From: Competibacteraceae bacterium UBA3908
Lineage (GTDB): Bacteria; Pseudomonadota; Gammaproteobacteria; Competibacterales; Competibacteraceae
Assembly (NCBI GenBank): GCA_002391525.1
Contig: DGFE01000259.1
Location: 1-21,051, forward strand
Direction of reading: 5' to 3'
DNA length: 21,051 nt
In this document: in pieces, positions 15,236 to 21,032 of the stretch
Layout of the letters: each line of letters starts with the position of its first letter
How positions within the stretch are numbered: the stretch's first letter is position 1
Program-made: the position numbers and the translations under genes
The notes under the pieces: generated by a model
What the model was told of the DNA's origin: nothing
Databases searched by the model: none
Seen by the model: the letters and a program-made list of their open reading frames with translations, nothing else

Positions 15236-16408
15236 ATGAGTTTCTCGATGCGATTGAGCGAGCAGGCGGAAGTCGCCGGTTCGGTGGCGGTGAATCTCGA
15301 ATGGGCGCGGCGACCACAGTACGGGCGCTATCTGGATGAATTCGTGCCGGGGCAGGTGTTCGTCCACCCACGCGGCTACACCTTCGAGCGCGGGCCGATG
15401 CTGGATTTCGCCCGGGTGTTCATGCAGTGCAATCCGCTGTATCTGAACCTGGAATACGCCAGGGCGCACGGCTTCCCGGATTTGCCGGCCAGCCCGCAGA
15501 TGGTGTTCAATGTGGTGCTGTCGCTGGGGGTGCATAACGATTCCGAGAAAGCGATTGCCAATCTGGGTTATTACAACGTGCAGTTCCTGCGACCGGTTTA
15601 TCCGGGCGATACCCTGCGCGGTTATACCAAGGTGATGGACCGCAAGGCGCGCGGTGAGGACAAACCGGGCATCGTGCTGATTCGCACCCTGGGCGTGAAC
15701 CAGCACAACCAGGTGGTGTTGCAATACGAGCGCAAGATCATGGTCGGCTATCGCGGCGACCGTTTGCCGACCACGCCGGCGCCGGCCACGCCGGTCGAAT
15801 TCCCGTGGGTGGAGCATCCGGTGGTGGAGTTGCCGATCAACGCGGGCGGTTATCCGAGCCAGTTGACCGGTCCCAACACCTATTTCGAGGACTTTTCCCT
15901 CGGCGATCTGATCGTCCACGCCAATGGCCGCACCATCACCGACGAGCACATGGCCTGGACCTATCTGGTCGGCAACACCCATCCGCTGCACTTCGACCGG
16001 GTGTACAGCACCGGCCTGTCGGGCAAGATGAGCGGCGAGCCCATCGTTTACGGCGGGCTGGTGTTCGCCTGGCTGGAAGGTCTGGCCAGCCGCGATGTCA
16101 GCGAAAACGCGCTGTGGGAACTGGGCTTCACGGAGGGCTATCACACCCAGCCAGCGGTGTCCGGCGATACGGTGGCCGCGCTGTCGCGGGTGGTGGCGAC
16201 CGAAACTCTGCCCAATACCGACGCCGCCGGCATCGTGACCTTCCAGTTCATCGGCGTGAAGAACATCAGCGCCGCCGCCGCGCTGGAAACCTACGGCGCG
16301 GATTTGTTCGTCAAGGAGAACGACAAGCAACAGCTCAACAAGGAGAAGATCAGCAGCAAGATCTTCGAGATCGAGCGGCGGTTGCTGATCAAGCGGCGGC
16401 CGGCGTGA
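15236..16408 (+). CDS. mch: Mesaconyl-CoA hydratase (double hot-dog, MaoC-like)
   Basis: A 390-residue protein with two MaoC-type hot-dog domains. The N-terminal half has YGRYLDEFVPGQVFVHPRGYT and a less canonical FMQCNPLYLN (Asn66 region). The C-terminal half has the hydratase signature GNTHPLHFD at 246-254, with Asn247, His249 and His252, followed by SGEPIVYGG. This is the form of mesaconyl-CoA hydratase (beta-methylmalyl-CoA dehydratase), which adds water to mesaconyl-CoA in the ethylmalonyl-CoA pathway. It is somewhat longer than the Rhodobacter enzyme (about 340), with a C-terminal charged tail from about 355. It starts 3 nt after the mcd stop with GGAG inside the end of mcd, so the two are co-translated. 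A palindromic element begins 12 nt after its stop, and there the AT-rich island starts. Confidence 0.87.
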   Translation: MSFSMRLSEQAEVAGSVAVNLEWARRPQYGRYLDEFVPGQVFVHPRGYTFERGPMLDFARVFMQCNPLYLNLEYARAHGFPDLPASPQMVFNVVLSLGVHNDSEKAIANLGYYNVQFLRPVYPGDTLRGYTKVMDRKARGEDKPGIVLIRTLGVNQHNQVVLQYERKIMVGYRGDRLPTTPAPATPVEFPWVEHPVVELPINAGGYPSQLTGPNTYFEDFSLGDLIVHANGRTITDEHMAWTYLVGNTHPLHFDRVYSTGLSGKMSGEPIVYGGLVFAWLEGLASRDVSENALWELGFTEGYHTQPAVSGDTVAALSRVVATETLPNTDAAGIVTFQFIGVKNISAAAALETYGADLFVKENDKQQLNKEKISSKIFEIERRLLIKRRPA

Positions 16409-16420
16409 GGTGAGGAAAAG

Positions 16421-16444
16421 CCCCTCTCCCGGACAGGAGAGGGG
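16421..16444. repeat. CCCTCTCCC-type palindromic element, copy 2
   Basis: CCCCTCTCC (16421-16429) and GGAGAGGGG (16436-16444) form a perfect 9-bp stem with loop CGGACA. It shares its core with the palindrome after pgk (6198-6226). It lies exactly at the change from GC-rich mch to the AT-rich island. It may weakly end mch transcripts, but no T-run follows. Confidence 0.65.
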
Positions 16445-16465
16445 TACGGAGTCGTCTGTTTAGTC

Positions 16466-16747
16466 ATGCCAAAATTCATCTGGTCTGATTATATTCAGTA
16501 TAGGGTTCAGTTGAGAGGATTTGACATCTCTAAGATTGAAGAAATATTGAGATTTTCTGATGAGAGATATTTCGACACGGTTACGCAACGAATGGTTGCG
16601 GTAGGAAAACATAATAAACTTCTTATCATGATCCCTTACGATCAAACTAAAAATGAGAGTGAGGATGTTATAATGCCGGTTACTGTTCATGCTACCAGCC
16701 GCCAGCAGATTAAATTCCGCCTAGTAAGCGGGAGGTTTTTGAAATGA
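16466..16747 (+). CDS. Small toxin-like protein paired with DUF2283 protein
   Basis: A 93-residue protein with the pattern YIQYRVQLRGFDISKIEEILRF...RYFDTVTQRMVAVGKHNKLLIMIPYD. A short helix-turn with Arg/Gly is followed by beta strands, reminiscent of DUF4258/BrnT-like small RNase-fold toxins. Assignment to a named family is uncertain. Support for a toxin role is its position: it overlaps the next gene by 4 nt (ATGA), and that gene encodes a DUF2283 protein, a family commonly found as the partner in such pairs. The start ATG 16466 lacks a close Shine-Dalgarno (GGAG is 14 nt away), perhaps because the palindrome copy lies just upstream. Strongly AT-rich compared with mch. Confidence 0.7.
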   Translation: MPKFIWSDYIQYRVQLRGFDISKIEEILRFSDERYFDTVTQRMVAVGKHNKLLIMIPYDQTKNESEDVIMPVTVHATSRQQIKFRLVSGRFLK

Positions 16748-16974
16748 GCAATACTCGAATGGTTTATTTTGAAGAAAATGACATTCTACACCTTTCTGTT
16801 TCTGATGAGCCAGAAACTGCAAGCGTTGAATTAAGCCCCAATATTACTGCTGAACTCAACGAACAGGGTGAGCTTATTGGAATTGAGATCCTTAACGCAA
16901 GTTCTTTCATACGAGATTCCATATTGGAATCGGCTCAAGCTAGGTTATTGAGTTTAGTAGAAGAGCATGGTTGA
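16744..16974 (+). CDS. DUF2283 family protein, putative antitoxin
   Basis: A 76-residue acidic protein. The pattern MVYFEENDILHLSVSDEP...SVELSPNITAELNEQGELIGIEILNAS is the DUF2283 fold: a beta strand ending in D/E-x-D-x-L-x-(I/L)-x-(L/V)-S, then a strand with LxxxGxLxGIEILxAS. Such proteins occur next to small toxin-like genes. Here it overlaps the upstream gene by ATGA, indicating translational coupling, and GGAGG lies 8 nt before its own ATG. It neutralises the upstream product only by inference from arrangement. The last codons overlap the start of a truncated third frame. Confidence 0.78.
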   Translation: MSNTRMVYFEENDILHLSVSDEPETASVELSPNITAELNEQGELIGIEILNASSFIRDSILESAQARLLSLVEEHG

Positions 16975-17023
16975 GTCAGAGATCGAAGATGATTTTCGGC
17001 CAGAGTATGATCTCTACAGCTAA
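16967..17023 (+). pseudogene. Truncated antitoxin-like peptide (remnant ending in RPEYDLYS)
   Basis: ATG 16967 overlaps the DUF2283 stop and opens an 18-codon frame. It encodes MVESEIEDDFRPEYDLYS, then TAA at 17021-17023. An acidic start leading to (R)PEYD followed by (L/F)S is the typical N terminus of a widespread family of small antitoxin-like proteins, normally about 70-90 residues. Here the frame stops just after the motif, and the last two bases of the stop codon belong to the left arm of a perfect palindrome. I read this as a gene cut by insertion of that palindrome or by deletion. It could also be a short coupled peptide. Confidence 0.45.
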
Positions 17024-17050
17024 GTAAGGTACGCAGTGCGTACCTTACTT
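17022..17050. repeat. Perfect 29-nt palindrome
   Basis: AAGTAAGGTACGCA (17022-17035) and TGCGTACCTTACTT (17037-17050) are exact reverse complements around a single G. Palindromes with a GGTGCGT/ACGCACC-like core are common dispersed intergenic repeats in some bacteria, and this resembles them. It lies directly at the end of the truncated antitoxin-like frame. It would form a strong hairpin in RNA and might also end or stabilise transcripts of the DUF2283 pair. Confidence 0.85.
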
Positions 17051-17187
17051 TGGGGTGTGAACGCTGGTCGGTATTACGATTGCTGAGATGATGGATGACG
17101 GTAATATTGGGAACTATTGGGAATGCCAAATTTACCGAACGGGATACTGCGAAGAAAGAGATCGGATATTCTGCGAGGAGGTTTTAA

Positions 17188-17394
17188 GTGAATTTAAATA
17201 TCGATTATGAACAAGAAGAAGATGGGCGCTGGTTAGCCGAAGTTATTGGACTACCTGGAGTATTGGCTTATGGGAATACTCCAGATGAGGCAATGGTCAA
17301 AGCGGAAGCTCTGGCTTTGAGAGTGCTGACGGAAAAATTGGAACAGGAAGAAAGCTGCCCACAACCGATCACTATTTCTTGCGTTGCCGCATGA
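17188..17394 (+). CDS. hicB: HicB-like antitoxin (short form)
   Basis: A 68-residue protein with the HicB partial RNase H-like pattern: MNLNIDYEQEEDGRWLAEVIGLPGVLAYGNTPDEAMVKAEALALRVL. It shows an edge strand, then EDGRW-A-V--LPGV, a G-T-(D/E)-EA turn and a long helix. There is no C-terminal DNA-binding domain, as in the short HicB class. The start is GTG 17188 with a strong GAGGAGG 6 nt upstream. It is followed 31 nt later by a HicA-like toxin. However, that HicA is directly followed by a second HicB-like gene, so which of the two is the true partner is open. AT-rich and in the same orientation as the rest of the island. Confidence 0.82.
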   Translation: MNLNIDYEQEEDGRWLAEVIGLPGVLAYGNTPDEAMVKAEALALRVLTEKLEQEESCPQPITISCVAA

Positions 17395-17425
17395 ATCGAT
17401 GCTCGGATTACTCGGAGAGTGTCAG

Positions 17426-17611
17426 GTGAAATTCTCTGAATTGGTAAAGCTTCTCGAGGAAAATGGATTTAGGCTTGTTAAGGAAAAAGGATCAATAAGG
17501 TATTACAGCAAACCTGGTTGGGATAAATTGATTCGAGTGGATTTCCATGGTTCAAAAGAAGTACCTACAGGAACATGTCTATCAATCATGAAGGCGGCTG
17601 GAATCAAGTGA
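17426..17611 (+). CDS. hicA: HicA-like mRNA interferase toxin
   Basis: A 61-residue protein with the small dsRNA-binding-like HicA fold: FSELVKLLEENGFRLVKEKGSIRYY, then IRVDFHGSKEVPTGTCLSIMKAAGIK. HicA toxins cleave mRNA and are held by HicB. GTG 17426 is chosen: GGAGAG is 6 nt ahead and the product then starts (M)KFSELVKLL as HicA proteins do. An ATG at 17384, which overlaps the upstream hicB, would add 14 residues with no family match. In most HicA proteins the catalytic His lies in a GSH motif; here that position is Ile24 (GSI), while His41 in DFHG is kept. The toxin may be inactive or belong to a subgroup using other residues. Followed 20 nt later by a second HicB-like gene. Confidence 0.83.
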   Translation: MKFSELVKLLEENGFRLVKEKGSIRYYSKPGWDKLIRVDFHGSKEVPTGTCLSIMKAAGIK

Positions 17612-17631
17612 CTCCAAATGAGGTGTCTGTG

Positions 17632-17877
17632 ATGCTTGACCTATTTTATTCCTTAACTATTGAAGCTACAGATGAGCCAGATTATTTTGGATTTTATTCG
17701 CCTGATTTGGAGGGGTTCTCTGGCATAGGACATTCCATCGAAGATTGTATTTATAAAGCCAAATGGGGCATGAAAGAGCATGTTGGTTTACTTAAAGAAT
17801 TAAATCTTCCTATTCCAGATTTTAACCCCGATCCCAGAATTATTATTCAGAATGAAAAGAGGTTGGCTGTTGCTTAA
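17632..17877 (+). CDS. Second HicB-like antitoxin
   Basis: An 81-residue protein: LFYSLTIEATDEPDYFGFYSPDLEGFSGIGHSIEDCIYKAKWGMKEHVGLLKELNLPIPDFNPDPRIII. This shows the HicB strand order, with an F-G-Y-SPDLEGFSG-G-S-EDC turn and a helix with regularly spaced hydrophobic residues, ending in IPxPxxDPxIII-like strands. No DNA-binding domain follows. ATG 17632 is chosen because GAGGTG lies exactly 6 nt upstream; earlier in-frame starts overlap hicA and have no family match. The downstream position relative to hicA is the classic hicAB order, so this is the more likely partner of the toxin. It ends 70 nt before ecm and is the last gene of the AT-rich island. Confidence 0.75.
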   Translation: MLDLFYSLTIEATDEPDYFGFYSPDLEGFSGIGHSIEDCIYKAKWGMKEHVGLLKELNLPIPDFNPDPRIIIQNEKRLAVA

Positions 17878-17947
17878 CCTTGGCCGTAGGGATTAAGAAA
17901 AAAACCAAACCAAACCCCGAACCGCTGTCGCACATAAAGAGGCTCCC

Positions 17948-19951
17948 ATGTCCACCCAAATCAAACGTGATAAACCCTGGCTGATGCGGACCTACTCCGG
18001 CCATACCTCGGCCAGGGCCTCCAACGAACTGTATCGCACCAACCTCAGCAAGGGGCAGACTGGCCTGTCGGTCGCCTTCGACCTGCCGACCCAGACCGGC
18101 TATGACGCCGACCATCCCCTGGCACGCGGCGAGGTCGGCAAGGTCGGTGTCCCCATCTGCAACATCGGCGACATGGAGGCGCTATTCGATCAAATCCCGC
18201 TGGGGCAGATGAACACCTCGATGACCATCAACGCCACCGCCGCCTGGCTGCTGGCGCTGTACGTCGCGGTGGCCGAACGGCAGGGCGCCTCGCCTGCCCA
18301 GTTACAGGGCACTACCCAGAACGACATCCTCAAGGAATACCTGTCGCGCGGCACCTACATCTTCCCGCCAACACCCTCGGTGCGCCTGATCACCGACATC
18401 ATCGCCTACACGGTCAAGAACATCCCCAAGTGGAACCCGACCAACATCTGTAGCTACCACTTGCAGGAAGCGGGCGCCACCCCGACCCAGGAACTCGCTT
18501 ATGCCCTATCCACCGCTATCGCCATTCTGGATGCGGTGCGGGATTCCGGCCAGATCGGCGCCGACGATTTCGAGCAGGTGGTCGGGCGCATCTCGTTCTT
18601 CGTCAACGCTGGCATCCGCTTCGTCGAGGAATGCTGCAAGATGCGGGCGTTCGTGGAGCTGTGGGACAAACTGACCCGCGAACGCTACGGCGTGCAAAGC
18701 GAGGAAATGCGCCGCTTCCGCTATGGGGTGCAGGTCAACTCGCTGGGCCTGACCGAGGCGCAGCCGGAAAACAACGTGCAGCGCATCGTGCTGGAAATGC
18801 TGGGCATCACCCTGTCCCGCAACGCCCGCGCCCGCGCCATCCAACTCCCCGCCTGGAACGAGGCGCTGGGCCTGCCTCGCCCGTGGGATCAACAGTGGGC
18901 GCTGCGGATGCAGCAGGTCTTGGCCTTTGAAACCGACCTGCTGGAATACGGCGACATCTTCGACGGCTCGCCGGTGATCGCCGCCAAGGTCAAGGCGCTG
19001 GTGGGCGGCGCCGAGAAGGAAATGGCCCGGGTGCAGGAACAGGGCGGCATGGTGCAGGCCATCGAATCCGGCTACGTCAAGCGGCAACTGGTGGCCAGCC
19101 ACACCGAACGGATGCGCGCCATCGAACGCGGCGACCTCAAGATCGTCGGCCTCAACTGCTACAAGGAAACCGAGGAATCGCCGCTGACCGGCGGCAAGGA
19201 CAGCGGCATCCTCAAGGTCGATCCGCGGGCCGAACGCGAACAGATCGAGCGGCTCAACGCCTTCCGCGCCAAGCGCAACAACGCCGAGGTCAAGGCGGCG
19301 CTGGCCAATCTGGCCGAGACGGCACGCAGCGGCGCGAATATCATGCCGGCGTCGATCCTGTGCGCCCATGCCGGGGTGACGACGGGCGAATGGTCGCAGA
19401 CTTTGCGCGACATCTTCGGCGAATACCGCGCCCCGACCGGTATCGACATTCCCGCCAACGACGACAGTCGCGGCGCCCGGGCGGTGGCCATTCGGACCCA
19501 GGTGAACAAGACCGGCGAGGAACTGGGCCGGCCGCTGCGGCTGTTGATCGGCAAGCCGGGCCTGGACGGTCACAGCAACGGCGCCGAACAGATCGCGGTG
19601 AAGGGGCGCGATGTCGGCTTCGAGATCGTCTACGAAGGCATCCGCCTGACCCCGGAACAGATCGCCAAGGCGGCACTGGAGGAAGGCGTCCATCTGATCG
19701 GCCTGTCGGTGCTGTCCGGCAGCCACGTGGAAATGGTCGAGGACGTGTTCAACCAACTGAATCGGGTCGGACTGAAGGGGTTGCCGGTGGTGATCGGCGG
19801 CATCATCCCGGAGAACGACGCCAGGCTGCTGAAGGAGAAGGGCATCGCCGCCGTCTACACCCCCAAGGACATCGACCTCAACGGCATCATGGTGGACATT
19901 CTCAACCTGATCCGTAAAGCCAACGACCTCCAGCCGGTCGCGGCGGCATGA
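17948..19951 (+). CDS. ecm: Ethylmalonyl-CoA mutase (adenosylcobalamin-dependent)
   Basis: A 667-residue B12 enzyme that converts (2R)-ethylmalonyl-CoA to (2S)-methylsuccinyl-CoA. The N-terminal catalytic barrel begins KRDKPWLMRTYSGHTSARASNELYR. It contains GQTGLSVAFDLPTQTGYDADHP, NTSMTINATAAWLL, QGTTQNDILKEYLSRGTYIFPP and SYHLQEAGATPTQELAYAL, which match MeaA/Ecm rather than ordinary methylmalonyl-CoA mutases. The C-terminal B12 domain has the DxHxxG motif at 540-545, with His542 as the lower cobalt ligand, then LSVLSG and VVIGG. The start ATG has AAAGAGG 5 nt upstream. It overlaps meaB by 4 nt (ATGA). Together with mcd and mch it gives consecutive steps of the ethylmalonyl-CoA pathway. Normal GC content returns here after the AT-rich island. 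Confidence 0.93.
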   Translation: MSTQIKRDKPWLMRTYSGHTSARASNELYRTNLSKGQTGLSVAFDLPTQTGYDADHPLARGEVGKVGVPICNIGDMEALFDQIPLGQMNTSMTINATAAWLLALYVAVAERQGASPAQLQGTTQNDILKEYLSRGTYIFPPTPSVRLITDIIAYTVKNIPKWNPTNICSYHLQEAGATPTQELAYALSTAIAILDAVRDSGQIGADDFEQVVGRISFFVNAGIRFVEECCKMRAFVELWDKLTRERYGVQSEEMRRFRYGVQVNSLGLTEAQPENNVQRIVLEMLGITLSRNARARAIQLPAWNEALGLPRPWDQQWALRMQQVLAFETDLLEYGDIFDGSPVIAAKVKALVGGAEKEMARVQEQGGMVQAIESGYVKRQLVASHTERMRAIERGDLKIVGLNCYKETEESPLTGGKDSGILKVDPRAEREQIERLNAFRAKRNNAEVKAALANLAETARSGANIMPASILCAHAGVTTGEWSQTLRDIFGEYRAPTGIDIPANDDSRGARAVAIRTQVNKTGEELGRPLRLLIGKPGLDGHSNGAEQIAVKGRDVGFEIVYEGIRLTPEQIAKAALEEGVHLIGLSVLSGSHVEMVEDVFNQLNRVGLKGLPVVIGGIIPENDARLLKEKGIAAVYTPKDIDLNGIMVDILNLIRKANDLQPVAAA

Positions 19952-21003
19952 CCGCCGCGCTTCCCGAACCGGCGGCGCTGGCCGCCGCCGTCAGCGGTCG
20001 CGACCGGCTGGCGCTAGCCAGGGCGCTCAACCTGCTGGACGACCGCCGTCCGGCGGCCCGCCAGCGCGCCGCCGAATTTCTGGATGCGCTGCCGACGGAA
20101 AAGCTGGACACCGGCGGCCATCTGATCGGCATCACCGGCCCGCCGGGCGCCGGCAAGTCGTCGCTGACCGCTTCGCTGATCCAGGTGTGGCGGCGGCGCG
20201 GGCTGAAGGTAGCTATCCTGGCGGTGGATCCGTCCAGTCCGATCAGCGGCGGGGCACTGCTGGGCGACCGGCTGCGGATGCACGCCAGCGGCGCCGACCG
20301 CGAGGTGTTCATCCGCTCGCTGGCCTGTCGCGGCGAGTTCGGCGGCCTCAGCGCCGAGGTCTGGCCGATGAGTCTGGCGATGCTGGCGGCCTTCGACATC
20401 GTGCTGGTGGAAACGGTCGGGGTCGGGCAGAAGGAAATCGACGTGTCCAAGATGACCGATACCACCTGCTTCGTCGCCCAGCCGGCCTCGGGCGACAGCA
20501 TCCAGTTTCTCAAGGCCGGCATCATGGAAGTGCCGCACGTCATCGTCGTCAACAAGGAAGACATCGGCATGGCGGCGCGCAAGACCCTGTCCGAACTGCG
20601 TAATACCCTGCGGCGGCAGATGGACCCCGAGGGCTGGCAGGTGCCGGCGCTCTCGGCCAGCGCCGCGCTGGGCAGCGGCATCGAGCAGCTGGCCGACGCC
20701 CTGGACGCGCATCGGAACTGGCTGCTGGAGCGAGGGCGATTCACCGCCCGTCGCCGGCGCTGTCAGGCGGAATGGCTGGTGAAACACCTGCGGGATGAAT
20801 TCGGCCGTTACGGCATCGGCCTGCTGGGCGGTGAAGATGCGCTGTTCGCCGCCCTGGCCGAAGCGCCGCGCCGCCGTTCGCCCATCGCCGAATACGAAGC
20901 CTTGCGCGCCCGCGTCGTCCCTTGTTTCGCTGGCCGTGCCGCGGCACCGGCGCGACCGGTCCCAAACCCAACCGAGCACAACCCTGCAACCGAGAGGACA
21001 TAA
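19948..21003 (+). CDS. meaB: MeaB/ArgK-type GTPase, B12 mutase chaperone
   Basis: A 351-residue G protein. Walker A GPPGAGKSS starts at residue 64, followed by VAILAVDPSSPISGGALLGDRLRM, the typical MeaB segment with switch I. The G3-like ETVGVGQ is near 156-162 and the G4 NKED near 201-204. MeaB proteins load adenosylcobalamin into, and protect, acyl-CoA mutases. The ATGA overlap with ecm makes the mutase the obvious partner. The central stretch MTDTTCFVAQPASGDSIQFL differs from the CFISLQIAGGGDDLQG form of E. coli ArgK/YgfD, which may mark a subgroup dedicated to ethylmalonyl-CoA mutase; that is inference. The tail after about 325 is Pro/Ala-rich and unlike the family core. The next gene starts 2 nt after the stop. 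Confidence 0.9.
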   Translation: MTAALPEPAALAAAVSGRDRLALARALNLLDDRRPAARQRAAEFLDALPTEKLDTGGHLIGITGPPGAGKSSLTASLIQVWRRRGLKVAILAVDPSSPISGGALLGDRLRMHASGADREVFIRSLACRGEFGGLSAEVWPMSLAMLAAFDIVLVETVGVGQKEIDVSKMTDTTCFVAQPASGDSIQFLKAGIMEVPHVIVVNKEDIGMAARKTLSELRNTLRRQMDPEGWQVPALSASAALGSGIEQLADALDAHRNWLLERGRFTARRRRCQAEWLVKHLRDEFGRYGIGLLGGEDALFAALAEAPRRRSPIAEYEALRARVVPCFAGRAAAPARPVPNPTEHNPATERT

Positions 21004-21005
21004 AG

Positions 21006-21032
21006 ATGGCGAAAGAGCTGTACAACCTGGGT
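21006..21032 (+). CDS. ccr: Start of a probable crotonyl-CoA carboxylase/reductase gene (truncated by contig end)
   Basis: Nine genomic codons, MAKELYNLG, follow GAGAGGA with 7-nt spacing, 2 nt after meaB. Ccr proteins contain a (K)DLYEIGEMPPLGHVP-like N-terminal segment, and this start fits it (KELYNLG). Ccr makes ethylmalonyl-CoA from crotonyl-CoA and CO2 with NADPH, the step directly before ethylmalonyl-CoA mutase. The assignment rests mostly on this context, since nine residues are weak evidence. After 21032 the sequence is adapter, so the frame must not be read further. Confidence 0.5.

Larger units (their letters stand above)
16445..17877. mobile_element. AT-rich toxin-antitoxin island inside the ethylmalonyl-CoA cluster
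   Basis: Between mch and ecm, composition drops sharply: by hand count 16741-16800 has 19 G/C of 60, whereas 18061-18120 in ecm has 41 of 60. The segment holds only very small genes of toxin-antitoxin type, a truncated gene and a palindromic repeat, all on the plus strand. There is no integrase, transposase or target-site duplication that I can see, so the way it arrived is unknown. The left edge coincides with the palindrome at 16421-16444; the right edge lies between 17877 and 17948. Confidence 0.6.

Noticed and set aside
13544..16330. 928-codon open frame on the minus strand opposite mcd and mch
   Set aside because: Antisense shadow of two well-identified enzymes; the His/Gln/Gly-rich translation is not protein-like.
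16291..16479. Minus-strand frame with TPYPSPVRERGFSSP
   Set aside because: This is the translation of the CCCTCTCCC palindrome, a common false-gene signature, and the rest is antisense to mch.
17022..17050. CRISPR repeat or intrinsic terminator reading of the 29-nt palindrome
   Set aside because: It is a single copy with no spacers, so not CRISPR. Only TTT follows after the right arm, so a strong intrinsic terminator is not supported.
17088..17210. 40-codon frame (MMDDGNIGNYWECQIYR...) between the palindrome and hicB
   Set aside because: No clear Shine-Dalgarno, overlaps the hicB start in another frame, no recognised similarity. It could be a decayed gene remnant, but this is not supportable.
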